From contig CAZZCP010000004.1 in the NCBI GenBank assembly GCA_964653235.1, positions 13,619 to 77,618 on the forward strand: DNA of 64,000 bases, in the 5' to 3' direction. The notes beneath the pieces were generated by a model that was not told the origin of the DNA, did no database searches, and saw only the letters and a program-made list of their open reading frames with translations. Position numbers and translations under genes: made by a program. The stretch is from CAZZCP01 sp964653235 (GTDB lineage Bacteria; Bdellovibrionota; Bdellovibrionia; Bdellovibrionales; UBA840). Shown here piece after piece: positions 53,953 through 61,510 of the stretch; positions within the stretch are counted from its first letter, which is position 1, and each line of letters starts with the position of its first letter.

Positions 53953-54988
53953 TAAGCACCTTCAATAAAATTTCAATTAGCTCTTTTTTCTCTCGCACCC
54001 CATGTTTTCGATAAACTCGGTATGTAGAAATCTTAGACTCTTTATTTTTCCAAACATAAGAGAGTTCACCTGCATTTTTCTGCGGCTTAAGGCAGAGATC
54101 AAAGTCTTGGGGAAAAGCATGAAACTCACCCAAAAACTGCTCATAGTGAATGGAGATCTCTTGCGAATCGATTTTCAATTTTTCAAGCAGCAAGCCATTT
54201 GTTACCGGATCTACAATATGCAAATTTTTGTTTTGCTCTAAAAATTGAGTTGCAAAATAGATTTTGCCTATTGCATAGAGATATTCTTGAAACTCAACTT
54301 GCATTTTTTTGTCGGTATCTGCAGATGGATTTTCTACTTTTACTTCTACATATGGGTAATGAAGTCGATACGAAATCTCACTACCTGCGAGAATGGACTC
54401 ACTACGAGCGGCAACGTCTGACTCAGCCAAACCTATAATTTGATAGCACCTGATTTCATTACTTTGTCCTCTTGGAAATAGAAACTGCAAATGATCGATC
54501 CAAATTTTTTCAATCTCGACCCATGGACCTGGTAAGGCAATAATACTCTTTTCTTTGCATTTTACTAAAAAGGCATCGGCGGTTCCTCGCTGATTCAAGA
54601 GAATTTCAGAGTTTTTGGGAAAGTAAGCTTGCTGCTTATGAGCTTCACGAAATTCTACTCCTCGTGACTCAAGTTTTTCTCGCACTCTGTTTTCTGCCTC
54701 GCTAGAATATTCAAGCTCTAAATTCATCGCCTTCGCTATACAGTGACGAGTAAAATCATCTCGTGTAGGCCCTAAGCCACCAGTGACGAAAATACAGTCT
54801 GCCCGCTCTAAAGAATAGTGAATGCAATCAATAATTTCTTTTTCATCATCTGCAACTGCTGCTTGAAAAGAAACACGATAAGCTCTTTCAACTAGCAGTT
54901 CAGATAATTTTTGCGCATTGGTGTTCGCAATTTGTCCCAGTACCAACTCGGAACCAACACCGAGAATTGCAATCTTACCCGTGAACAT
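53945..54988 (-). CDS. CinA-like molybdopterin-binding-fold protein
   Basis: 347 residues. The N-terminal 170 residues are the CinA/MoaB-like domain (ILGVGSELVLGQIANTNAQK, VTGGLGPTRDDFTRHCIAKA, ALPGPWVEIEKIW). The usual C-terminal nicotinamide-nucleotide deamidase domain is not apparent; about 130 residues of other sequence follow. The N-domain in relatives hydrolyses ADP-ribose or related compounds. It lies in an operon with the regulator and photolyase, overlapping both. Confidence 0.8.
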   Translation of the reverse strand: MFTGKIAILGVGSELVLGQIANTNAQKLSELLVERAYRVSFQAAVADDEKEIIDCIHYSLERADCIFVTGGLGPTRDDFTRHCIAKAMNLELEYSSEAENRVREKLESRGVEFREAHKQQAYFPKNSEILLNQRGTADAFLVKCKEKSIIALPGPWVEIEKIWIDHLQFLFPRGQSNEIRCYQIIGLAESDVAARSESILAGSEISYRLHYPYVEVKVENPSADTDKKMQVEFQEYLYAIGKIYFATQFLEQNKNLHIVDPVTNGLLLEKLKIDSQEISIHYEQFLGEFHAFPQDFDLCLKPQKNAGELSYVWKNKESKISTYRVYRKHGVREKKELIEILLKVLSE

Positions 54989-55961
54989 TGAATTTTTTGG
55001 GTTTACCGATTTGAGTCATAATTTGATCGAGCTGATACAAACTATCTATTGCTTTGAAATTCGATCCGTATTTGTTGAGCTCAACCTGACCAATGGAGCG
55101 ACCACCAATAAAAACCATACACTCAGATGGTAAATCTTTGGTCAACTTTTCTAAATACTCCTGAATGTCTGTTTCGGTTAGAAAGTAATTTTGCTCATTA
55201 CAACCCAAGATCAAGTATTTAATCTTAAGCTGCTCCACTGCCTCGCTTAGGGCATGTACAGGAAGATTGGGGCCAAAGTAGTAATTGACCAAATCATAAT
55301 TTACACAAAGAGCTTGAGCGAGAAGAATTTCAAAATCTATTAAGTCACCTTCAATCGTAGTTAGCGCCACAGCGTTTTCTTGCTCCAGTTGTTGATCGAT
55401 TCCAACTGAATGGATTAAATTTGAAACATGGTTTCTAAGTATAGCATTGAGTGTTGCTTCTTTTGCCACACTAAGTTTTCCCCTCAATACACGATAATTC
55501 GCTTCACGAACAATCGGAGTGACAATTTCAAGAACGAAATCACGGGCTGCCATACGATTTCTTGTCTTTAAAAGAATTCGGTTGATTTGGTAAATATCAA
55601 AGCTGTAGATGCAATCTACGATTCTTGAGACGATTTCGGGAACTTCTTCCGATTGAATCATCTGTGGATCATTCACCCTGCCTGGACTTAAAAAACCTTG
55701 TGGCTTTTGGTCAAAATTACGATTTTGTTTTAAAAGCTCTAGATCTTCACTCGGTAGATGAGCTATCTGCCCAATGGCAATGCCATGATCTGTGAGCTCT
55801 TTTAATAGTTTTAATTTTTCAACGTCTTTAAATGAATAGGTTCTTTGTCCACTAGGAGAACGTCTAGGCTCGACAGCACTATACCTTCTCTCCCACGCTC
55901 GCAAGGTATGAGAGTTGATTCCGACAATGTTAGACACAGCTTTGATACTTAAATAAGACAT
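54975..55961 (-). CDS. CarH-like MerR regulator lacking cobalamin-binding residues
   Basis: 328 residues. A MerR-type winged helix (residues 1-70: SHTLRAWERRYSAVEPRRSP, then TYSFKDVEKLKLLKEL), then a four-helix and a Rossmann-like region like the B12-binding domains of CarH/LitR. The three cobalamin positions are changed: Val158 for Trp, Ala169 for the bundle histidine (VAKEA), and Ile208 for the ligand histidine (EGDLI). So it is probably not a B12 photoreceptor. It likely represses its own operon and the divergent epimerase. The short stretch to the next gene holds dyads. Confidence 0.85.
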   Translation of the reverse strand: MSYLSIKAVSNIVGINSHTLRAWERRYSAVEPRRSPSGQRTYSFKDVEKLKLLKELTDHGIAIGQIAHLPSEDLELLKQNRNFDQKPQGFLSPGRVNDPQMIQSEEVPEIVSRIVDCIYSFDIYQINRILLKTRNRMAARDFVLEIVTPIVREANYRVLRGKLSVAKEATLNAILRNHVSNLIHSVGIDQQLEQENAVALTTIEGDLIDFEILLAQALCVNYDLVNYYFGPNLPVHALSEAVEQLKIKYLILGCNEQNYFLTETDIQEYLEKLTKDLPSECMVFIGGRSIGQVELNKYGSNFKAIDSLYQLDQIMTQIGKPKKFNVHG

Positions 55962-55993
55962 AGGTTTTTCCTCCTAATATACAGACATACTAG

Positions 55994-56024
55994 GCAAATT
56001 CCTTAGACATGTCAAGCTATTTGC
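55994..56024. promoter_or_regulatory. Nested dyad in the divergent promoter region (candidate operator)
   Basis: GCAAAT (55994-55999) and ATTTGC (56019-56024) are exact inverted repeats, and the 8-base palindrome GACATGTC (56006-56013) sits at their centre. This is what a dimeric MerR/CarH-type repressor would need. Confidence 0.5.
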
Positions 56025-56034
56025 ACAAAAAACT

Positions 56035-56062
56035 TTGACAAATAGACGGATTTGTTTAAATT
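56035..56062 (+). promoter_or_regulatory. Sigma-70-type promoter of the epimerase gene
   Basis: TTGACA (56035-56040), 16 bases, TAAATT (56057-56062). The ATG is at 56069, where the transcript would start, and no ribosome site exists between, so the mRNA is likely leaderless. Confidence 0.5.
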
Positions 56063-56068
56063 CGTAGT

Positions 56069-57427
56069 ATGAAAGTTTTAATTACCGGAGCCACCGGATT
56101 TGTTGGAAAATACCTTGCAAAAAAATTAATTGCTCGAGGCGATGAGGTTCTCATTTTGACTCGGTCTTTAAAAAACTTAAACTCACGCTTTCCCTATCCT
56201 TGTAAAGCTTATGAGTGGGACAGTAAATCGACTATACCAAAAGAGGCAATGGATTCTGCTGATGCAGTTGTTCATTTGGCTGGTGAGTCTGTAGCAGGAG
56301 ACCGCTGGACTGAGGAAAGAAAAAAAAGAATTTATGACTCACGCATAGATAGCACAAAGGCTCTGGTTGGATCACTCACTGAAAATCAAAAGGCTTTTGT
56401 TTGCGCATCAGCCATAGGTATTTATGGAGACCGAGGAGAAGAAGAACTCACAGAAGATAGCCCTGCTGCAGACAGTTTCTTAGCAAATGTATGCAAAGAT
56501 TGGGAGCAAGAAGCGTGCAAAGCCCGAGAGAAAGTTCGAACATCCATTTTACGTATTGGTATTGTTCTTGGCCGCAATGAAGCTGCATTGAAAGAGCTCG
56601 TTCCTATTGTCAAAAAAAATGCTGGGGGTCCCATTGGTAGTGGTAAACATTGGATGAGCTGGATTCACATTGAAGACCTTTGCCGCTCTATACTTTATTG
56701 TTTAGACAATGAAAATGTTTCTGGAGTATTCAACGCAGTTCAATCCCAGCCGATACGCAACAAAGACTTTCATAAAGCCCTTGCTGTAAATTTTGAATCT
56801 TCTTTTCAAATGCCAGCTCCAAGCTTTGCACTGAAATTGGTTTTGGGCGAGATGGCTACCATTGTTCTGTCATCGCAAAAAGTTTTTCCGAAAGCCTTAC
56901 TGGCCGCTGGATTTTGCTTTCAGTTTGAAGATCTTGCGCTTGCTTTAAAAGATCTCTACCCTAGTCCGAATGATCATATTTATGAACAAGAACAGTGGTT
57001 TCCGCAAAAAAAAGAAGAGCTTTTTCCCTTTTTCTCAGAAGCGAAAAACTTAGAGGCCATCACTCCAGACTTTCTGAATTTTAAAGTAGATGAGGTTTCC
57101 ACTGAAAAGATTCAACAAGATACGGAAATCAATTATAGCCTGAAGCTGCACGGATTTCCTTTCAAATGGAAGACTTTGATTTTAGATTGGCAGCCCCCCA
57201 ATAAGTTTGTCGACAACCAAGAAAAAGGACCCTATAGCAGGTGGCACCACACCCACGAATTTATCGACTTTGCCGGCGGAACTCTAATGACAGATCGAGT
57301 TTTTTATCGTTTACCCGTGGGCTCTCTTGGTGATTTGGTTGCAGGCTCTTTCGTTCATTCTGATGTAAAAAAGATCTTTCAATATCGCTTTGATGTTCTA
57401 GAGAAAAAATTTAAAACCCAAGACTGA
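56069..57427 (+). CDS. TIGR01777-type epimerase fused to an SRPBCC domain
   Basis: 452 residues. The N-terminal 300 residues are an NAD-binding Rossmann enzyme of the YfcH/TIGR01777 type (VLITGATGFVGKYLAKKL, VVHLAGESVAGDRWTEERKK, SAIGIYGDRG, HWMSWIHIEDLCRSILYCL). The C-terminal 150 residues resemble an SRPBCC ligand-binding fold (INYSLKLHGFPFKWKTLI, then GGTLMTDRVFYRLPVGSLGD). The substrate is unknown. The gene is divergent from the CarH-like regulator; TIGR01777 genes are frequent in light-response clusters with photolyase. The 3' end overlaps the barrel gene by 17 bases. Confidence 0.85.
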   Translation: MKVLITGATGFVGKYLAKKLIARGDEVLILTRSLKNLNSRFPYPCKAYEWDSKSTIPKEAMDSADAVVHLAGESVAGDRWTEERKKRIYDSRIDSTKALVGSLTENQKAFVCASAIGIYGDRGEEELTEDSPAADSFLANVCKDWEQEACKAREKVRTSILRIGIVLGRNEAALKELVPIVKKNAGGPIGSGKHWMSWIHIEDLCRSILYCLDNENVSGVFNAVQSQPIRNKDFHKALAVNFESSFQMPAPSFALKLVLGEMATIVLSSQKVFPKALLAAGFCFQFEDLALALKDLYPSPNDHIYEQEQWFPQKKEELFPFFSEAKNLEAITPDFLNFKVDEVSTEKIQQDTEINYSLKLHGFPFKWKTLILDWQPPNKFVDNQEKGPYSRWHHTHEFIDFAGGTLMTDRVFYRLPVGSLGDLVAGSFVHSDVKKIFQYRFDVLEKKFKTQD

Positions 57428-58109
57428 TGCCAAAAACAGATTGAATGCCTTGGTACTGCTCTTGAATTTCAAAAGATAGAATTGAGAAGCGACCGAAGAG
57501 TCCGAACCGAAAAGACTTTCCGAAATAGAGTTGTACTTCTGTATCAAGATAGTAGTCAATGGCAGCTTCTGTATTGGCACTAGGGCTTTCTGTTGATACA
57601 GGTATATATACATTTCCAGACAAGACGATAAAGTATTTATTTTTTCCTTTTGCGTGAAACTTTAAACCGGCCTGGGCAAAACCACTTTGCAAAGTTTCTG
57701 TTTCAAATTCCCCTTCCGTCGGTTCATTGAAATATAAAATATTTTTAATAAAATATCCGAAAACAAATTCAATATCTTTCGATCGAATACCGAAATTAGA
57801 CCCATAATTTATATTACTTACCTCGGCTTCACTGATGTTGTGGTCACTACCTGCATCCAGTTCAAAATATTCATACTCCCCTCGAATCGCAAAGCTAAAA
57901 CTTTTTGATAAGTAATATTGAAACCCGAGGCCTCCTAGATAGGCCATATCAGATACAATCACATCAGTACCGCTGTTTGAAGTAGCTCGGCTCTTGTTTA
58001 AACTCGTATAACTGAAATCAATACGCGTATGAAGGCCCTTTGGCTTTCCAAGCGCAAAGACCTTGGTCGAGAGAATAGAAATTAAAAAGATGAGCCACAA
58101 ACGCATCAT
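57411..58109 (-). CDS. Outer-membrane beta-barrel protein
   Basis: 232 residues with a signal peptide (LWLIFLISILSTKVFALG) and alternating amphipathic strands (LGGLGFQYYLSKSFSFAIRGEYE-type pattern) ending with aromatic phenylalanine (SVFGISLGF), the usual insertion signal. Probably eight strands. A second in-frame ATG lies at 58106. Function unknown. It converges with the epimerase gene. Confidence 0.7.
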   Translation of the reverse strand: MMRLWLIFLISILSTKVFALGKPKGLHTRIDFSYTSLNKSRATSNSGTDVIVSDMAYLGGLGFQYYLSKSFSFAIRGEYEYFELDAGSDHNISEAEVSNINYGSNFGIRSKDIEFVFGYFIKNILYFNEPTEGEFETETLQSGFAQAGLKFHAKGKNKYFIVLSGNVYIPVSTESPSANTEAAIDYYLDTEVQLYFGKSFRFGLFGRFSILSFEIQEQYQGIQSVFGISLGF

Positions 58110-58148
58110 CTCTTAGTATAAACAGCGGTTTTTAGATTTATAGATGAA

Positions 58149-58158
58149 NNNNNNNNNN
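58149..58158. other. Assembly gap (10 N), intergenic
   Basis: Ten Ns between the start of the barrel gene and the stop of the ROK kinase gene. No gene is obviously interrupted. Confidence 0.9.
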
Positions 58159-58192
58159 AGGCTTAAGATTTTCTTAAGAAGTGGTATTTCGT

Positions 58193-59134
58193 CTATAAGT
58201 CTTTTGACAGAAAGGCCTTGTATGCCGCTCCGTAAAGTGCAATTTCGTCTTGAAACTCGGATATTTTAAGCTGTGGTACTAAGTCATATTTTCCACGTCG
58301 ATGTGACAAAAGTCTATCTAAGTGCTTTTTCGTAGCGGGTATAAATATCTCTGCTGCGTGAGAAAAACCACCAGAAAATATCACAAGTTCAGGAGCAAAA
58401 AGCAAAGCATAGTTATAAATCGCAAGTGCCATCCATTCAGCATATTCTTCAAAAGCTTCTAATGCTCTAGAGTCTTTATCTCGAGCCATCTGCACAAGTT
58501 CTTGAGTTTTTAATTCTGCTTGCCCCCACTTACGACCCACATTGCGAGAAAAGTTCTTACCTGATAGATAGGCCTCTGCAGCTCCTGGACATGCATTACC
58601 CATTGAAATCTCTTTATCTGAGTAATTCAAACTTAAATGTCCCGCCTCAGGGTGCATACCTCTAGCTGAGCGAAATAACTTACCCTCTATCAAAACACCG
58701 ACACCTAAACCAGTTCCTAGAGTAAGAATCATCGCATTGGGGCAATCTCTCGCATGTCCAATCCACCTCTCGGCTAAAATCGAAGCTGCGGCATCATTTT
58801 CGAAAAAGATTTCTTTGTTAAAACTTTCTTGTAAAAACTTTTTTACTTCCAGTGTACCCCAAGCTTCACCCTCGGTTTTTAAATTGGTGGGGTTTAAAAT
58901 CAAGCCCTCTGAGATTTGATTGGGTCCGGCACAAGCAATAGAAACTTTCGTAATTTCAGGATAGTTTTCGATGGCCCGTTCACCAAAGTTTTGAATTTTA
59001 GCAAAAAGCTGGTCTTTTCCTTTTTCGCTTTCTACTAAAACACGGCCTTGATCATGAAGTTTTGCATTGGCATCAATCACTGCATAAGCAAGCTTGGTTC
59101 CCCCTAAATCGAAAGCAAGTACTTTCTCTACCAT
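58193..59134 (-). CDS. ROK-family sugar kinase
   Basis: About 313 residues. N-terminal ATP/sugar loop (VLAFDLGGTKLAYAVID), ENDAAASILAE with the catalytic aspartate, TLGTGLGVGVLIEGKL, and PEAGHLSLNY. The zinc motif CxCGxxGC of typical ROK kinases is reduced to ACPGAAE with one cysteine. It phosphorylates a sugar, probably glucose or a related hexose. ATG 59134 overlaps the stop of the symporter gene, so transport and phosphorylation are coupled. An ORF extension to 59203 lies inside the symporter gene. Confidence 0.83.
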   Translation of the reverse strand: MVEKVLAFDLGGTKLAYAVIDANAKLHDQGRVLVESEKGKDQLFAKIQNFGERAIENYPEITKVSIACAGPNQISEGLILNPTNLKTEGEAWGTLEVKKFLQESFNKEIFFENDAAASILAERWIGHARDCPNAMILTLGTGLGVGVLIEGKLFRSARGMHPEAGHLSLNYSDKEISMGNACPGAAEAYLSGKNFSRNVGRKWGQAELKTQELVQMARDKDSRALEAFEEYAEWMALAIYNYALLFAPELVIFSGGFSHAAEIFIPATKKHLDRLLSHRRGKYDLVPQLKISEFQDEIALYGAAYKAFLSKDL

Positions 59135-60690
59135 AATAACCCCACGGTCAGACCTACAATAGCTATAATTGCAGTACTTTGATATCGATAGTCTAAGTAC
59201 CAAGGATAGTCTTTCGCAGGTTTTACCAATTCAGAAAGAGATATATTTAACAAATCATTTTTCTCATTAAAAACACGAGCAAATACAAAAAAGAATCCAG
59301 CGGAGATAAAAGTTGTAATCCCTGCAACAATGGTAAAGTGAAAAGTGATGATTTCTTTTTGTCCCAGAATAAAAAATATCAATGAAACCAAATGGCCTGA
59401 GGCTAAAGTGGCGATCGCAGTTTTTGCCCCACCACGATTTGAGAAAACTCCCAAGAAAAACAATGCCGCAATAGGGGGAACAAAAATTGTATAAGACTGC
59501 TGAAGATAATTAAAGAGTCCTTTGTCAAAATTAGAAATGATTGGCGCCCACACAGCAGCTACTGTCATTAAAATCAAAGTAGTGATTTTGCCAATCTTGC
59601 CAATTTGTTTTGGCTTTAAATCTGGATTGTTTGGTTTTACAAAATCATTCACTATCAATGCAGATGCTGAGTTGAGCGAAGAATCAATACTCGACATAAT
59701 CGCAGCAATCAATCCAGCCAAAACTAAACCAGTAACCCCAACCGGTAGAAAGTTCGTAAGCAAGACAGGAAAGACCATGTCTGGCTTCTCTAAATTTGGA
59801 AGTAGAGAGATTGCCATCGCTCCTGGAATAACCATGATAAAAAGAGGGAGTTGCTTTAAAATAGCCCCAAACATAGCACCCCACCTGGCATGCGAAACGT
59901 TTTTGGCACCAAGTACCCTTTGTGTAATGTATTGATTGGTCGCCCAATACCAGAAACCCAATATCGGTACACCTGTGATCGTTCCAAGCCAAGGGAGCTG
60001 AGAATCATTGAGGGGACGAATCAAAGACATATGACCCTGAGGCACGGAGGCAACTACTTTTGACCAAGTAAAGTCATACTCTTTAAAAACAAAGTAAGTT
60101 AAAAGACCGCAGCCCAAGAGTAAAACAATAGATTGTACAACATCAGTGTAAACCACTGCTTTTAATCCACCTGTCGCAGTGTAAATGCCTGTGAAAAGCG
60201 CAAGACCAATACAAATGGGCAAAATTTCTAAACTCGGAAAAAAAGTCTTAATCACTAGCGCCCCAGCATACATCCCACTCGCTGTATCAACTATAATGAC
60301 TAAAAAAATAGTAATTGCAGAAAAATATTTATTCGACCAACCACCAAATCTTTTGAGCAAAAACTCAGGAACCGTGGTGATCTTCTTCTTTAGATAAACC
60401 GGAATATAGAAAAAAGACATAAAGACCAAGACAAGCCCGGCCATCCATTCATAATTGGAGATCGCTAAACCTTCTTTGTATGCTGCACCTGCCAAACCAA
60501 TTAATGTATTGCTTGAAATGTTAGAAGCAAACAAAGACATACCAATGGCAAAAAAGCCAAGACTTCTTCCCGCTAAAAAAAGATCCTCTCCTGTATTTGT
60601 TTTTTTAGAGACTATAAATCCTATTGTGATCACTGAGATGAAATACAAAATGACAATGCCATAATCTATCGGGTCTAAATTTAATTCCAC
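59128..60690 (-). CDS. Sodium:solute symporter (SSS family, SGLT-like)
   Basis: 520 residues with 13-14 membrane helices. SSS signatures: FASNISSNTLIGLAGAAYKE near the N-terminus, TATGGLKAVVYTDVVQSIVL, and GLIAAIMSSIDSSLNSASAL. It is a sodium-driven uptake system; SGLT-like members carry sugars, and the coupled ROK kinase supports a sugar substrate. ATG 60690 starts it. The upstream region contains the second repeat element. Confidence 0.88.
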   Translation of the reverse strand: MELNLDPIDYGIVILYFISVITIGFIVSKKTNTGEDLFLAGRSLGFFAIGMSLFASNISSNTLIGLAGAAYKEGLAISNYEWMAGLVLVFMSFFYIPVYLKKKITTVPEFLLKRFGGWSNKYFSAITIFLVIIVDTASGMYAGALVIKTFFPSLEILPICIGLALFTGIYTATGGLKAVVYTDVVQSIVLLLGCGLLTYFVFKEYDFTWSKVVASVPQGHMSLIRPLNDSQLPWLGTITGVPILGFWYWATNQYITQRVLGAKNVSHARWGAMFGAILKQLPLFIMVIPGAMAISLLPNLEKPDMVFPVLLTNFLPVGVTGLVLAGLIAAIMSSIDSSLNSASALIVNDFVKPNNPDLKPKQIGKIGKITTLILMTVAAVWAPIISNFDKGLFNYLQQSYTIFVPPIAALFFLGVFSNRGGAKTAIATLASGHLVSLIFFILGQKEIITFHFTIVAGITTFISAGFFFVFARVFNEKNDLLNISLSELVKPAKDYPWYLDYRYQSTAIIAIVGLTVGLLW

Positions 60691-60835
60691 TTATATTCCT
60701 TTAATGCGCCTTTAACTGAAAATATACTGCACCAACAGCATCTATAAATAGTTAGCCAGTTCCGATGTGCTCTGTTAGATTATAGTTAGCGCTATGTCAA
60801 AAGCTTAGTGAATTGACGTTGTGTTTAGAATAAAG

Positions 60836-61004
60836 TGCTCCCTTTTATTTCACTTTTTTCTCGAACATAAGCCCTAATTTCAAAGACCTAGTAACCGGAT
60901 CAGAGGATGCATCGAATTTTAAGCCCTTTCGGACAAAATTTATAAAGAATTTTGTACTGTTAACTGTTTCGGACGGACGTCCGAAGTGAAACAAAAGGGA
61001 GCAG
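60836..61004 (-). repeat. Dispersed ~170-bp inverted-repeat element, copy 2
   Basis: Ends TGCTCCCTTTTATTTCACTT (60836-60855) and AAGTGAAACAAAAGGGAGCA-G (60984-61004) are inverted. The centre AATTTTAAGCC (60915-60925) is the complement of the centre of copy 1, at the same offset (79 versus 80 bases from each end). Subterminal CGGACGTCCG palindrome (60975-60984 region) matches CGGAGG...TCCG in copy 1. Between divergent symporter and response-regulator genes. Confidence 0.82.
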
Positions 61005-61067
61005 TTTGTAGTTTTTTACTCAAAATTCTCGACAAATAGAATACTCTATTAAAAAGAAAGGATGCCA

Positions 61068-61442
61068 ATGAAAAGAGTACTGGTTGTTGAAGATGAAAAA
61101 GATTTATGTGAATTGATCGCAAGTGAAATTGAGTCCCATAGTACTGAGAGTCTGCTTGCTTTTGATGGTGAAACAGCTCTAGAAATCTTATCTAGCAATT
61201 CTGTAGACCTCGTAATTACTGATATTCGTATGCCTGGCATGGATGGTATCGATTTAATGCAAAAAATCAAAGAGCGCTTTGGTGACAAAGTGACTATTTT
61301 GGCAATGACTGGCTTCTCAGATAAGAATCCCGCCGAGATTATATCGGCCGGCGCAAAGGAGCTGTATAAAAAGCCCTATGATCTAAACAAACTCTTTGAA
61401 GATGTAGAAAAATTATTAGGCTCAAAAGAAGAGGCTTCTTGA
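61068..61442 (+). CDS. Stand-alone response regulator receiver protein
   Basis: About 124 residues, receiver domain only. Acidic pair (VLVVEDEKD), phosphoacceptor aspartate in LVITDIRMPGMDG, threonine in LAMTGFS, and lysine in LYKKPYD are all intact, so it should be phosphorylated. No output domain: CheY/Spo0F type. I choose ATG 61068 because AAAGG lies six bases ahead; ATG 61062 is too close to it. No kinase is adjacent. Possible partner of the ChpT-like protein at 5016-5663. Confidence 0.87.
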   Translation: MKRVLVVEDEKDLCELIASEIESHSTESLLAFDGETALEILSSNSVDLVITDIRMPGMDGIDLMQKIKERFGDKVTILAMTGFSDKNPAEIISAGAKELYKKPYDLNKLFEDVEKLLGSKEEAS

Positions 61443-61510
61443 ATTTAATATTTATTTGCTTAGGTATAGCGCCCCAAGATAAAGAAAGTTCAGTCAGTCA
61501 TTCTAATTTA

